Positions 35,045-44,081 are shown, numbered from the stretch's first letter. The stretch is DNA of 64,000 nucleotides from Kutzneria buriramensis (GCF_043575855.1 NZ_CP144375.1:6696001-6760000), one strand, 5' to 3'. A program made the numbers and translations. The notes: generated by a model from the sequence alone, not told the origin.

Positions 35045-35985
35045 GGATCCTGCTCGCGGTCGCCTGCCTGCTCGCTCTGACGGCCTGCTCGCGCGATGTG
35101 TACGTGGTGCAGGCGGAGCTCAGCAATGTCGCCAACCTGGTGCCGAACTCTGAGGTGAAGGTCGACGATGTCACCGTCGGCCGGGTCAGCGACATGGAGC
35201 TGGACGGCTGGCACGCGCGGCTGACCTTGGAGTTGGACAACGGCGTGCGTTTGCCGGCAAACGCCACCGCCAAGGTCGGCCAGAAGAGTCTGCTGGGGGC
35301 CGAATACGTCGAGCTCGACCGCCCGTCCGACGCCACGGGCGTGCTGCGGCCGGGCGATGTCATTCCCCTCACCCGCACCGATCGCTACCCGGAGACCGAG
35401 GAACTGCTGGCCGGATTGTCCCTGTGGCTCAACGGCGGCGGCCTCCAGAACCTGCGGACGATCTACACCGAGGTGGACAAGGCCCTGGGCGGCCGCGAGC
35501 AAATCACGCGTGACCTGCTGGACAAGCTGCGCACCTTCGCCACGACCATCGACCAGCAGAAGAACGCGATCGTCGCCACCGTCGACGCGCTGGACGGCCT
35601 GAGCAAACCCCTTGCCGCACAGCGGGATCAGCTCGCGCAGGCCCTCGACCACGTCACACCCGGAGTCACGCTCCTGAACCAGCAACGGACGAACCTGACC
35701 ACCGCCCTGTCGGCGCTGACCTCGTTCTCCACCGTCGCCACCCGGGTGATCAATCGCACCCAGGACGATCTCACCGCCGATCTCGCCGACCTGCGGCCGA
35801 TCCTGGCCAATCTCGTCGCCGCCGGCGACTCGCTGCCGCGCTCGCTCGACGTCGCCGGCACGCTGCTGTTTCCGTTGTCCACCTTCAAGAACAGCTTCCG
35901 CGGCGACTTCGTCAACGTGTACGCGTCGGTCGATCTCTCCTTGCAGGCGGTCAATCCGCTGCTGGCGCCCCTGGGCGGGCGCTGA
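35041..35985 (+). CDS. mceE: Mce family protein E, lipoprotein (LprK-like)
   Basis: 314 aa. Lipobox LTAC with acceptor Cys16, as expected for the E position of mce operons. MCE domain: NSEVKVDDVTVGRVSDME and VGQKSLLGAEYVELD. The C-terminus SFRGDFVNVYASVDLSLQ is family-typical. ATGA overlap with mceD. Confidence 0.94.
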   Translation: MRILLAVACLLALTACSRDVYVVQAELSNVANLVPNSEVKVDDVTVGRVSDMELDGWHARLTLELDNGVRLPANATAKVGQKSLLGAEYVELDRPSDATGVLRPGDVIPLTRTDRYPETEELLAGLSLWLNGGGLQNLRTIYTEVDKALGGREQITRDLLDKLRTFATTIDQQKNAIVATVDALDGLSKPLAAQRDQLAQALDHVTPGVTLLNQQRTNLTTALSALTSFSTVATRVINRTQDDLTADLADLRPILANLVAAGDSLPRSLDVAGTLLFPLSTFKNSFRGDFVNVYASVDLSLQAVNPLLAPLGGR

Positions 35986-37151
35986 TGTTCAGCCGCCTGG
36001 TCCGTATCCAGCTCGCCGCGTTCTCGGCGCTGACGATCTTCGCCGTATCGGTGGTCGTCGTCGACTACCTCGGCTTCGGCGTCGGGAAGTACACCGTGAC
36101 CGCCGACTTCGCCGACGCTTCCGGGCTGTACAGCGGCGCGGAGGTCACCTATCTCGGCGTTCAGGTCGGCAGGGTCGCGTCGATGGACCTCGGTGTGGAC
36201 GGGGTGCGGGTCTCGCTGTCGCTGGACTCACGGGTGCCGGCCTCGTTGCGTGCGGAGATCCACAGCACCTCCGCGATCGGTGAGCAGTACGTGGACCTCT
36301 CGCCTGTCGGCGACACGTCCCGAACGGCCGTCGACGGCACTTCCATTCCCCAGAGCCGAACCCGCGCGATGACACCGACCGAAGCCCTCTTGTCCAGTGT
36401 GGACTCCTTGGCGCAGGCCGTGCCCACCGATCGGCTCCGGACCGTGCTGACCGAGGTCACCACCGCGTTTCAGGGCTCGCACGACGACCTCCGTCAGCTC
36501 CTCGACCAGGCGTCGCTGCTCGTGCACGACGCCACCGCCGACGCCGGTCCCACCGTGAACCTGATCAACCAGCTGGGGCCGTTTCTGGCCACCCAGCACG
36601 CCCTCGATGGTCAGATCCGTTCCTACACCAGGGATCTGGCATCGTTCACCGACCAGCTCCGGCTCAGCGGCGACGACCTGCGCCGGCTCGTCGACACCGT
36701 GCCGGGCTTCGACGACCAGGTTCTGGGCCTCCAGGACCAGCTGCGGCCGACGCTGCCCATGTTGCTGGGCAACATGATCGCCACCGGCCAGGTCGTCCGC
36801 ACCTACCTGCCAGGCGTGGAGCAGCTGCTCTCCACCTATCCCGCAACCGTCGCCGTCATCCAGGGCATGTTGCTGCGGCACGGCGGCATCGCCGCCACCC
36901 TGCGGCTCAACATCAACGACCCGCCGCCGTGCACCACCGGATTCCTGTCCAATCCGCAGCGGCGGGATCCCAGTGACACCAAGGACATTCCCGCGCCGCG
37001 GGACCTGTACTGCAAGGTCACGCCGGCCGATCCCCGGGTCGTGCGCGGTGCGCGGAACACGCCGTGTCTGAACGCGCCCGGTCGGCGGGGCGCCAGCCCC
37101 GAGCAATGCCTAGAACAGGAGCCACCATGGCAGAAGTTGCTCGTGAAGTAG
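35985..37151 (+). CDS. mceF: Mce family protein F
   Basis: 388 aa. Anchor about 7-27 (IQLAAFSALTIFAVSVVVVDY). MCE domain: GAEVTYLGVQVGRVASMDLG and IHSTSAIGEQYVDLSP. The C-terminus has several Cys (PPPCTTGFLSNPQRR, PGRRGASPEQCLE) and overlaps the next gene by 25 nt. Start overlaps the mceE stop (TGATG). Confidence 0.92.
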   Translation: MFSRLVRIQLAAFSALTIFAVSVVVVDYLGFGVGKYTVTADFADASGLYSGAEVTYLGVQVGRVASMDLGVDGVRVSLSLDSRVPASLRAEIHSTSAIGEQYVDLSPVGDTSRTAVDGTSIPQSRTRAMTPTEALLSSVDSLAQAVPTDRLRTVLTEVTTAFQGSHDDLRQLLDQASLLVHDATADAGPTVNLINQLGPFLATQHALDGQIRSYTRDLASFTDQLRLSGDDLRRLVDTVPGFDDQVLGLQDQLRPTLPMLLGNMIATGQVVRTYLPGVEQLLSTYPATVAVIQGMLLRHGGIAATLRLNINDPPPCTTGFLSNPQRRDPSDTKDIPAPRDLYCKVTPADPRVVRGARNTPCLNAPGRRGASPEQCLEQEPPWQKLLVK

Positions 37152-37636
37152 TGCCCTGGCGGCGGCGGGCGCTCCAGGCCGCCGGCATGCTGCTGGCCGC
37201 CGCGCTCGTCGCCGTCGCGACCCTGCTGCTGGTCAAGCTGAACGACGCCAACGCCGAGGAGGACAGCCGGCAGGCCGCGCTGACGGTCGCCCGGCAGGTC
37301 GCCGTCGACCTCACGACCGTGAGCAGGGACAGCGCCCAGCAGAGCGTGAACCGGCTCATGGATGTCGCCACCGGTTCGTTCAAGGACCAGTTCGCCCAGC
37401 TGGCCGATACCTTCCGCAAGGTGGTGCAGCAGGCTTCGGTCAGTTCCAAGGGAACCGTCACCGAGGCCGGCGTGAGCACCGTCGACGGCGACACCGTGAC
37501 CGTGCTGGCGGCCGTCACCGCGACCGTGCAGAACGCCGATGCGCCGAACGGAGAGCAGCGCCAGTACCGGATGAAGATGCAGTTGCAGCGCGACGGGGAC
37601 CGGTGGCTGGTCTCGGATCTGGAGTTCGTGTCGTGA
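37127..37636 (+). CDS. Mce-associated membrane protein 1
   Basis: 169 aa. One membrane segment about 16-37 (AAGMLLAAALVAVATLLLVKL), then a VirB8/NTF2-like outer domain (RQVAVDLTTVSRDSAQQSVNRL, MKMQLQRDGDRWLVSDLEFV). Such Mas proteins follow mceF in actinomycete operons and stabilise the complex. ATG at 37127 has ACAGGAGCCACC upstream; an earlier GTG in this frame is unlikely. Overlaps mceF by 25 nt. Confidence 0.88.
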   Translation: MAEVAREVVPWRRRALQAAGMLLAAALVAVATLLLVKLNDANAEEDSRQAALTVARQVAVDLTTVSRDSAQQSVNRLMDVATGSFKDQFAQLADTFRKVVQQASVSSKGTVTEAGVSTVDGDTVTVLAAVTATVQNADAPNGEQRQYRMKMQLQRDGDRWLVSDLEFVS

Positions 37637-38106
37637 GGTTCGTGAAATGGATTGCCGCCACCGCGTTGCTCGGCCTGTGCGCCGCGGTCTTCCTGCTCTA
37701 CCAACGTGTCGAGCAGTCATCCGATGTGGACGCCGCTCGACAGTCCGCAATGGACGCCGTACGGACCCGATTGCCGCAGCTCCTGTCGTACGACTACCAC
37801 ACCCTGGACCGGGACCTGGCCGGCGCGCGGGCCGGCACCACCGGGGCGTTCCGCGACCAGTTCGCCGAACTGTCCACAAAGGTCGTCGCCCCGGCGGCGG
37901 CGCGGCAGCAGATCGTCACCAAGACCACCGTCACCGGTGCGTCCGTCGTCAGCGCCGACCCGGATCGCGTTGTGCTGCTGGTGTTCCTGGACCAGGTCAC
38001 CCAGACCAAGGCCGACCCGTCGTCGCGGATCGACGGCGCGCGGGTGCGCGCCACCTTGCAACGACAGGACGGCCAGTGGCTGGTGTCCGAGCTGACGCCC
38101 GTGTGA
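37633..38106 (+). CDS. Mce-associated membrane protein 2
   Basis: 157 aa. Membrane segment about 5-24 (WIAATALLGLCAAVFLLYQ), then the same outer fold as the previous protein, ending VRATLQRQDGQWLVSELTPV. GTGA overlap with it. Last gene of the operon; ends 3 nt from the convergent EspG gene. No MceG ATPase is encoded in this operon. Confidence 0.88.
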   Translation: MRFVKWIAATALLGLCAAVFLLYQRVEQSSDVDAARQSAMDAVRTRLPQLLSYDYHTLDRDLAGARAGTTGAFRDQFAELSTKVVAPAAARQQIVTKTTVTGASVVSADPDRVVLLVFLDQVTQTKADPSSRIDGARVRATLQRQDGQWLVSELTPV

Positions 38107-38109
38107 GGC

Positions 38110-38907
38110 TCAGACGCGGGCGGTGATCTCGCCGAGCAGTTCGTTCGCGCCGGCCAGCAGCGAGTCCGGGGTGGCGGGACGCACGATCATCCACATCTCC
38201 CCGCCCGCGCCGGGTTTCTGCTGGAACAGCCAGCGGCCCGATTCGAAGTCCATGTAGGTCATGGGGTTCGGGCTCTTGCGGTGGCGGCCCATGCCGTCCC
38301 GGACCGCGGCGTAGAGCCGGCCGCCGCCCAGCCGGGGCTCCGCCAGCAGGCGTTCCAGCGCCCGCTCCTCCGGGTTGCCCTGGTCGATGCTCGACTGGAG
38401 CCAGCTCTGCTGCTCGTCGTCCGAACGGGGCCGCGGTGCGCCGCTACCGACCCGGTCCGCCGCCGCCTGCGAGATGCTGATCGACTGGCCGCGCCCCGGC
38501 GGGGCCGGCGGCAGCAGACCCACCGCCGCCTCCGCCAGTCCGTTCGGCGCGATCGGGCGCAGGTGCAGCGCCTGCTCGTCGATCACCGCCAACACCGCCG
38601 ACCGGCCGTCGCTGGCCGCGACCACGCCGACCGTGACCCGATTGTGGTAGCCGACCCGGCCGTGCAGCTCCAGCGGCGGGCGGGCCAGCAGGGCCATCGT
38701 CGCCACCAGGTCCGGGTGCGCCGTCATGCCGTTGGCCATGCCGATGCGGGCCAACTCGTCGAACTGCCGGCGCTCCCAGGCCGCGTAGTCGTCGAGACGG
38801 ACCGCCGGGAGCGGCACCGCCAGGATGGCGTGCTGCTCCTCGATGCCGGCCCGCTGGCGCACCGCCTCCCACGCGTCCTTCGAGACGCTCACCGGTGCCC
38901 TGAGCAC
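38110..38907 (-). CDS. espG: EspG family ESX secretion chaperone
   Basis: 265 aa from the GTG at 38907, which has GAGG 5 nt upstream; a TTG at 38925 would add 6 residues and overlap the upstream gene. EspG-type features: YAAWERRQFDELARIG, HGRVGYHNRVTVGVVAASDGR, and the C-terminal TYMDFESGRWLFQQK. EspG proteins bind PE/PPE-type substrates in the cytosol and keep them soluble for the ESX (type VII) channel. It lies right after its likely client, the PPE-like protein. Confidence 0.85.
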   Translation of the reverse strand: MLRAPVSVSKDAWEAVRQRAGIEEQHAILAVPLPAVRLDDYAAWERRQFDELARIGMANGMTAHPDLVATMALLARPPLELHGRVGYHNRVTVGVVAASDGRSAVLAVIDEQALHLRPIAPNGLAEAAVGLLPPAPPGRGQSISISQAAADRVGSGAPRPRSDDEQQSWLQSSIDQGNPEERALERLLAEPRLGGGRLYAAVRDGMGRHRKSPNPMTYMDFESGRWLFQQKPGAGGEMWMIVRPATPDSLLAGANELLGEITARV

Positions 38908-38914
38908 TTGTGCC

Positions 38915-40207
38915 TCAGCCCCCAATCACTCCACCCGGCGGCAGTGTCGCCGGGAGGTCGCCCACGATCTCGTCCTCCTCGCTGACGAGGTAGGCGGCGG
39001 ACTTGTGCTCGTAGTCGTCTTCCTTCTTGCCGCCGCGGCCCTGGCCGCCCATCATGCCGTTCGCGCCGGCCGCGCCACGGGCCCCCGACATCGCGCCCGG
39101 GCCGCCCATGCGGCCCTCTTCCGCCGCGCCGATTCCCGCCGCCGCACCAGCTCCGGGCTTCGCTCCCGCCGCCGCCGCGCCAGCCCCCATCGCGCCCTTG
39201 GCACCGCCCATTCCGCCCGCGCCGCCGCCCATGCCCGCGCCGCCGCGGCCGTAACCGCTCCCGCCGCCGCTGGCGTAGTCGCCTCCGCCGCCGAAGCCGC
39301 CCGTGGCCGGGAATCCCCCGAACCCGCCTGGGCCGCCGCTGCCGTCGTTGCCGCTACCGCCGCCCATGCCCGGGTAGGGGTAGCCGCCGCCCCCGCCGCC
39401 CGGATACCCGCCCGCACCCTGGATGTTCGTCCCGCCACCCGGCTGGTACTGGCCGTTCCCGTTCATGTCCGCGCCGATCGGCCCCGGCTGGTACGCGCCG
39501 CCGCCCGGGTTGTTGATGCCCCCCGGCTGGTGCGAGCCCCCGCCCGGGCCGCCTCCCGGCCCGCCCACCTGGTTCGGCGAGTAACCCCCGCCGCCCCCAC
39601 CGGGTCCGCCGACGTGCCCCGGTCCAGGCCCCACCGGCCCCACCGGTCCGCCCGTGACGGCGATCCCATCGCTGTTCACCTTGTCGTTATCGGAGAACGG
39701 GGGGAACGTCTGAACATTCGCGCCACTCGCCTGTGCATACTGCTGGTACGCCGCGTTGTTTGCGTTGTTGATGTCGTTGTTCTTGTCGACCGCGTCGTCA
39801 TGAGCGGTGTTCCACGGCACCATGTGCTCGTACCAGGGCTCACCCGGAACCGGTACTGTATTATTGATCTTGCTCTGCGCCGTTGTGAACGTGCCAGCCT
39901 GGCCAGTGAGCGCGGTAGCCGCCTGCTGCGTCATCGTCTGACCGTCAGCCATCGACTTGATCAGCGGATCGAAGGCGCTGTTCATGCTGTCTGCTGCGGA
40001 ACCGGTGTAAGTGGTCTTGATCCCAGCGAGCGCCGTGGTGAGTTCCTGCTGATGTTGTGCATACGAAGCGGACAGCTTTTGGAACGCCGAGGCATTGTCG
40101 TGGATCTGAGCGTCGCCCTTGACGTTGTTGTGGAACTGGTCATAGAGCGTGCCCTGCCCCACACCGGCCTGACACATAGGCGTGAACGAATATCCGTTGC
40201 CACTCAT
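38915..40207 (-). CDS. PPE/WXG100-like ESX substrate with long Gly-rich region
   Basis: 430 aa. Residues 1-125 are helical (LYDQFHNNVKGDAQIHDNAS, FDPLIKSMADGQTMTQQAAT). A linker with WYEHMVPWNT follows. Residues 180-395 are dominated by Gly with Pro, Asn, Tyr and Ala (GGGG, GGYPYPGMGGG). The end is acidic: YLVSEEDEIVGDLPATLPPG, a tail common to Pseudonocardiaceae ESX substrates. Probably exported with the help of EspG. The start overlaps neither neighbour; DUF3558 gene stop is 4 nt upstream. Confidence 0.75.
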   Translation of the reverse strand: MSGNGYSFTPMCQAGVGQGTLYDQFHNNVKGDAQIHDNASAFQKLSASYAQHQQELTTALAGIKTTYTGSAADSMNSAFDPLIKSMADGQTMTQQAATALTGQAGTFTTAQSKINNTVPVPGEPWYEHMVPWNTAHDDAVDKNNDINNANNAAYQQYAQASGANVQTFPPFSDNDKVNSDGIAVTGGPVGPVGPGPGHVGGPGGGGGGYSPNQVGGPGGGPGGGSHQPGGINNPGGGAYQPGPIGADMNGNGQYQPGGGTNIQGAGGYPGGGGGGYPYPGMGGGSGNDGSGGPGGFGGFPATGGFGGGGDYASGGGSGYGRGGAGMGGGAGGMGGAKGAMGAGAAAAGAKPGAGAAAGIGAAEEGRMGGPGAMSGARGAAGANGMMGGQGRGGKKEDDYEHKSAAYLVSEEDEIVGDLPATLPPGGVIGG

Positions 40208-40211
40208 GGAG

Positions 40212-40808
40212 TCACCCCGACGCCTTGAGGTTGCCGACCAATGTAGTCACAAGCGCCTCGGATGCGGCGCATGTGTTGTTATAGTACTGGGAGCTCGCGT
40301 CAGACTGTTCAACCTCGACCTCGACCACCACGTGATCTGCTACGGCGACCGCCGTTGCGCATTTACCCTGCGGCTGGGGCAGCAGGCTGGTGTCGCGTGC
40401 GGTGTAACCTTGAATGGGGGCGAGGTTCTTGCTGTAGGGGAAGTTGCTATTGGCGGCAATCATGGCACTGGGTGTCGTATTGGGGTATACGTTTACGGAG
40501 ACGGCTGCCATGTGGACGTCGGTCGGAAACATGTCGCAACCCGAGTAGTCAGTCTTATTGACGGAGCTGGTGTTTTTTACCTGACCCACATAAGGTGTCA
40601 ACTGTGCCGCCGTGAGCCCTGTGCACAGGTTCTGCTGAAGTTTGGTGGTATCCAGCGGGTTGGCGACTGCTGTGGAGGTGCCCGCGGTCGCAGTGGTGCT
40701 GGACGGAGACGGACCGGCGGTGCCGCCTGTATTGTTGTTGCAGCCGGCGAGGGCCAGGGCGGCGATGCCGCCGAGGATGGTCACGGTGAGCGGAGTCTTC
40801 GATCGCAC
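40212..40808 (-). CDS. DUF3558-type lipoprotein
   Basis: 198 aa. Lipobox LAGC (Cys23) after a classic signal, then a Thr/Ser/Ala linker. A DUF3558-like domain follows with Cys residues (LCTGLTAAQL, YSGCDMFP, GKCATAVAVADHVVVEVEVE, NTCAASEALV) that probably pair. Base composition is clearly less GC-rich than its surroundings (for example TTGTTATAGTACTGGG near the 3' end). GTG start. Common inside ESX accessory loci of actinomycetes. Confidence 0.8.
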   Translation of the reverse strand: MRSKTPLTVTILGGIAALALAGCNNNTGGTAGPSPSSTTATAGTSTAVANPLDTTKLQQNLCTGLTAAQLTPYVGQVKNTSSVNKTDYSGCDMFPTDVHMAAVSVNVYPNTTPSAMIAANSNFPYSKNLAPIQGYTARDTSLLPQPQGKCATAVAVADHVVVEVEVEQSDASSQYYNNTCAASEALVTTLVGNLKASG

Positions 40809-40811
40809 GTG

Positions 40812-41126
40812 TCAGGCCCTCATAGTGTTGTCGTGTTCGGTCTGCTTGTACTTGTTCACTACATCGGTGACCTTGTCGATCAGCGCGATGAGTTCTTGCT
40901 GCTTACCCCGGTTCCAGGTGAAGTGCTGGCCGGCCATCGCGTTGGCCGCGCGGGCCCAGGCGGCGCTGTAGTCATCGTTGCCGGGCGGAAACACCGAAAT
41001 GTCGCGCCCGGCCTGCATCGCAGTCTCCTGCAGCGCCTGCAGCTGGTTCTGCAATGCATCGATAAACTTCTGGGCATCGTCGAGGTCGATGCTGTAGCCG
41101 CCGCCCAGGCTGATCTCCGCCGCCAT
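40812..41126 (-). CDS. small helical ESX-locus protein
   Basis: 104 aa, mostly helical: DLDDAQKFIDALQNQLQALQ, QELIALIDKVTDVVNKYKQT. Length and helical hairpin form resemble WXG100/PE-type ESX substrates, although the WxG turn is not clear. First gene of the four-gene cluster; the next gene starts 3 nt after its stop. Function inferred only from place and shape. Confidence 0.68.
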   Translation of the reverse strand: MAAEISLGGGYSIDLDDAQKFIDALQNQLQALQETAMQAGRDISVFPPGNDDYSAAWARAANAMAGQHFTWNRGKQQELIALIDKVTDVVNKYKQTEHDNTMRA

Positions 41127-41299
41127 GGCCCCCGTCCCCGTTCACTCAGTCCAAACGCCCATCCAGGCTAGCCGACCTGTCACGGCCGTGAGGGCGAATC
41201 CGCTCGGTGAGGCGATTCAGGCCCACCCCGCCGTGACCGAGGTGACTCTCCGTCGTCGACAGGCTCTGACGTGGGGCGGGCGCGGGTGGTTCCAGGCAA

Positions 41300-42472
41300 T
41301 CAGGTGACGGCGGCGGCGACGGTGGCGCGGGCGCGGGTGAGCAGGAGGAACGCGGACAGGGCGGCGACGGCTACGGCGGTCATGACGACGCCCATGGAGA
41401 CAGCGGTGCTGGCGAGGGGTGCGGCGACGCCGCCGACGAGGAACTGGAAGGTGCCGAGCAAGGCCGAGGCGTTGCCGGCTTTGTCGGGGTGGTCGCTCAT
41501 GGCCAACGCGGTGGCGTTGGGGAAGACCATGCCGACGGCCCCGGCCAGGACGAACAGCGCCGGCAGCACCCCGGGCAGCCCGACGCCGGCGAGCACCGAG
41601 ACCAGCAGCGCCACCGCCCCGAACACGGTGCCGGCCAGGCCTACCGCGAGGAGGCGGCGAGGGGAGAAGCGGCCGAGGAGCCAGCTGTTGACCTGGCTGG
41701 CGCCCATGATGGCCAGCGAATTGACGCCGAACACGACGCTGAACAGCGTGGCGGAGAGGCCGTAGGTGGTCTGGAGCTCGAAGGACGAGCCGGAGATGTA
41801 GGAGAACAGTGCGGCGAAGGCCAAGGCGCAGGACAGGGAGTAGCCGAGGAAGACGCGGTCGGCGAGCAACCCGACGATGGACAGGCTCCCCGGTCGGCGG
41901 CGCGAAACCGGCAGGGACTCCTTGAGCGAGAGGGTGCACGTGACGAGCAGCAGCAGGCCGATGGCGGCGAGCACGACGAAGACGCCACGCCAGGTGGTCC
42001 AGTGCAGGATGACGGCGCCGAGGGCAGGCGCGACGACGGGGCCGAGGCTGTTGACGAGCATGAGCAGCGAGAAGAACCTGGCCAGCTCGCCGCCCTCGAA
42101 GAGGTCCCGGGCGACGGCGCGGGAAATGACGATGCCGGCGGCGCCGCCCATGCCCTGCACCAGCCGCAGCACGGTGAGCGTGATCGCGGACGGGGCGAAG
42201 ATGCACGCGGCCGACGCGACGAGGTAGATCGCGAGCCCGACGAGCAGTGGCCCGCGCCGGCCGAGCCGGTCGGACAGCGGCCCGGGGATCAGCTGCCCGA
42301 CGGCGAGCCCGATGGTGCACGCGGTCAGCGTGAGCTGGATGTCGGACGGCGTCGCGGTCAGCTCGCGCGCCATCGCCGGAAAGGCCGGCAGGTACATGTC
42401 GATGGACAGCGGCGCGAACGCCGACAGGCTGCCCAGCACGACCGCCAGCCCGGTGGTCCTCGCCTTGGTCAC
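41300..42472 (-). CDS. Bcr/CflA family multidrug efflux MFS transporter
   Basis: 390 aa, 12 membrane segments. Family signature at the N-terminus: APLSIDMYLPAFPAMARELTA, and QLIPGPLSDRLGRRGPLLVG in loop 2-3; motif C-like GSLGPVVAPALGAV-type stretch in segment 5. Drug/H+ antiport out of the cell; substrate unknown. GTG start with TATCCT 8 nt upstream. Divergent from the GNAT gene across 44 nt, a common pairing for resistance functions. Confidence 0.9.
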   Translation of the reverse strand: MTKARTTGLAVVLGSLSAFAPLSIDMYLPAFPAMARELTATPSDIQLTLTACTIGLAVGQLIPGPLSDRLGRRGPLLVGLAIYLVASAACIFAPSAITLTVLRLVQGMGGAAGIVISRAVARDLFEGGELARFFSLLMLVNSLGPVVAPALGAVILHWTTWRGVFVVLAAIGLLLLVTCTLSLKESLPVSRRRPGSLSIVGLLADRVFLGYSLSCALAFAALFSYISGSSFELQTTYGLSATLFSVVFGVNSLAIMGASQVNSWLLGRFSPRRLLAVGLAGTVFGAVALLVSVLAGVGLPGVLPALFVLAGAVGMVFPNATALAMSDHPDKAGNASALLGTFQFLVGGVAAPLASTAVSMGVVMTAVAVAALSAFLLLTRARATVAAAVT

Positions 42473-42516
42473 AACTCGTGAGGATACGTCGCCCGTTTGG
42501 GGTAACGTCGGCTCTC

Positions 42517-43005
42517 ATGATGGCCGTCACGCCGATGTTGCCCGTCCATGCGGACGCCGTGTTGGCGATCTACCAGCAGGGCATCGACGGCGGCGACGCC
42601 ACCTTCGCGACGACCGCCCCCAGCTGGGCGGACTTCGACTCCGGGCATCTGCCGGACCATCGGTTCGTGGCCGTCGACGGCGACCGCGTGCTCGGCTGGG
42701 TCGCGTGCTCGCCGACGTCGAAGCGCGCGGTGTACGCCGGCGTCGTGGAGGAGAGCGTCTACGTCCACCCGGACGGCCGCGGGCAGGGCGTCGGCCGGGG
42801 CCTGCTGAGCAGTGTGATCGCCAGCACGGAGGCGGCCGGCATCTGGACGCTGCGGGCCGGCATCTTCCCGGAGAACACGGCCAGCCTCGCCCTGCACGAG
42901 AAGGCCGGCTTCCGCGTGATCGGCGTGACCGAGCGGGTCGGGCGCTTCCACGACGGCCGCTGGCGCGACGTCGTGTTGCTGGAGCGGCGCAGCGCGCTGG
43001 TCTGA
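42517..43005 (+). CDS. GNAT N-acetyltransferase, phosphinothricin acetyltransferase-like
   Basis: 162 aa. VLAIYQQGIDGGDATFATT and DHRFVAVDGDRVLGWVACSPTS match the PAT/bar-type subfamily, with acetyl-CoA loop HPDGRGQGVGRGLLSSVI and AGIFPENTASLALHEKAGFRVIG. Likely acetylates an amine or amino-acid-like toxin. No Shine-Dalgarno; TAACGT lies 8 nt before the ATG, so probably leaderless. Confidence 0.9.
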   Translation: MMAVTPMLPVHADAVLAIYQQGIDGGDATFATTAPSWADFDSGHLPDHRFVAVDGDRVLGWVACSPTSKRAVYAGVVEESVYVHPDGRGQGVGRGLLSSVIASTEAAGIWTLRAGIFPENTASLALHEKAGFRVIGVTERVGRFHDGRWRDVVLLERRSALV

Positions 43006-43085
43006 CCGTCCGATGTGGATTGTCGTGCCGCGGGCATGACATCTGTCGTGGGCTCGCCGTCGACACCGGTGCCAGACTCGATGCC

Positions 43086-44081
43086 ATGCGAGCCAAGGGA
43101 ATCAACTACGACACCGGTGTGACGCCGGGCGGCAGGCAGAGCCGGCCCGTGTTCGATCCGGAGCAGGTGCGCAGCGAGCTGCGGACGATCGCAGAGGACC
43201 TGCACTGCACGGCGGTCCGCATCAGCGGCGCGGACCCGGCGCGGATCGGCACGGCCGCCGCGATCGCGGGGGAGCTGGGTCTGGAGGTGTGGTTCGCCCC
43301 GTTCCCGTGCGACCTGACGCCGGACGAGATGCTGCCGATCTTCGCGGACTGCGCCGAGCGGGCGGAGGCGCTGCGGCTCGCCGGGGCCGAGGTGATCCTG
43401 GTCCTCGGCTGTGAGATCAGCCTGTTCGCCAAGGGATTCCTTCCCGGCGACGACACCTACACGCGGATCGAGCGGATCATGGCCGGCGACGCGGAGACGT
43501 TCGCCGCGTTCGCCACCGCCCCGGCCGAGGTCACGGCGTTCCTGAACACGGCGGCCACCGCGGCGCGGGAGAGGTTCGGCGGCCGCGTCACCTACGCGTC
43601 CGGGCTGTGGGAGGACATCGACTGGCGGCCGTTCGACATCGTCTCCGTGGACGCCTACCGCGACAAGGAGAATGCCGCCACCTTCCGCGACCAGCTCGCC
43701 GAGCGGGTGAAGATCGGCAAGCCGGTCGCGGTCACGGAGTTCGGCTGCTGCACCTACACCGGCGCGGGCGACCGCGGCGGCATGGGCTGGGCGATCATCG
43801 ACGACAAGGCCGACCCGCCGACGATCAGCGGCGATCACGCGCGCGACGAGCAGGAGCAGGTGCGCTACCTGCGGGAACTGTTGGAGGTCTTCGAGGAGAT
43901 CGGCGTGGACACCGCGCTGTGGTTCACCTTTGCCTCGTTCAACGCGCCGTACAGCCCGGATCCCCGGCACGACCTGGACCTCGCCGCGTACGGCGTGGTC
44001 AAGGTGACCGACGAGGGGCTCGTGCCCAAGGCGGTGTTCGGCGCGCTGGCCGAGGCCTACAGTTCGTCCACAAAGGACTGA
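43086..44081 (+). CDS. TIM-barrel-like protein (family sometimes labelled abortive infection)
   Basis: 331 aa. No signal peptide. GINYDTGVTPGG at the start, ADDLHCTAVRISG-like strand, VWFAPFPCDLTPDEML, VILVLGCEISLFAKGFLPGD, FDIVSVDAYRDKENAA and PVAVTEFGCCTYTG. The alternating strands and the Glu of TEFG recall a glycoside-hydrolase TIM barrel. Similar actinomycete proteins carry the label abortive phage infection protein, without clear proof. Ends inside the 3' end of the convergent hydrolase gene (25 nt overlap). Confidence 0.75.
   Translation: MRAKGINYDTGVTPGGRQSRPVFDPEQVRSELRTIAEDLHCTAVRISGADPARIGTAAAIAGELGLEVWFAPFPCDLTPDEMLPIFADCAERAEALRLAGAEVILVLGCEISLFAKGFLPGDDTYTRIERIMAGDAETFAAFATAPAEVTAFLNTAATAARERFGGRVTYASGLWEDIDWRPFDIVSVDAYRDKENAATFRDQLAERVKIGKPVAVTEFGCCTYTGAGDRGGMGWAIIDDKADPPTISGDHARDEQEQVRYLRELLEVFEEIGVDTALWFTFASFNAPYSPDPRHDLDLAAYGVVKVTDEGLVPKAVFGALAEAYSSSTKD

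Noticed and set aside
39027..39254. Pro/Ala-rich frame opposite the PPE-like gene
   Set aside because: Complement of the Gly-rich region reads as Pro/Ala repeats; no start signal.
38915..40207. Gly-rich repeats as a possible tandem DNA repeat or CRISPR-like array
   Set aside because: Repeats are irregular GGN codon runs within a coding frame, without constant unit length or spacers.
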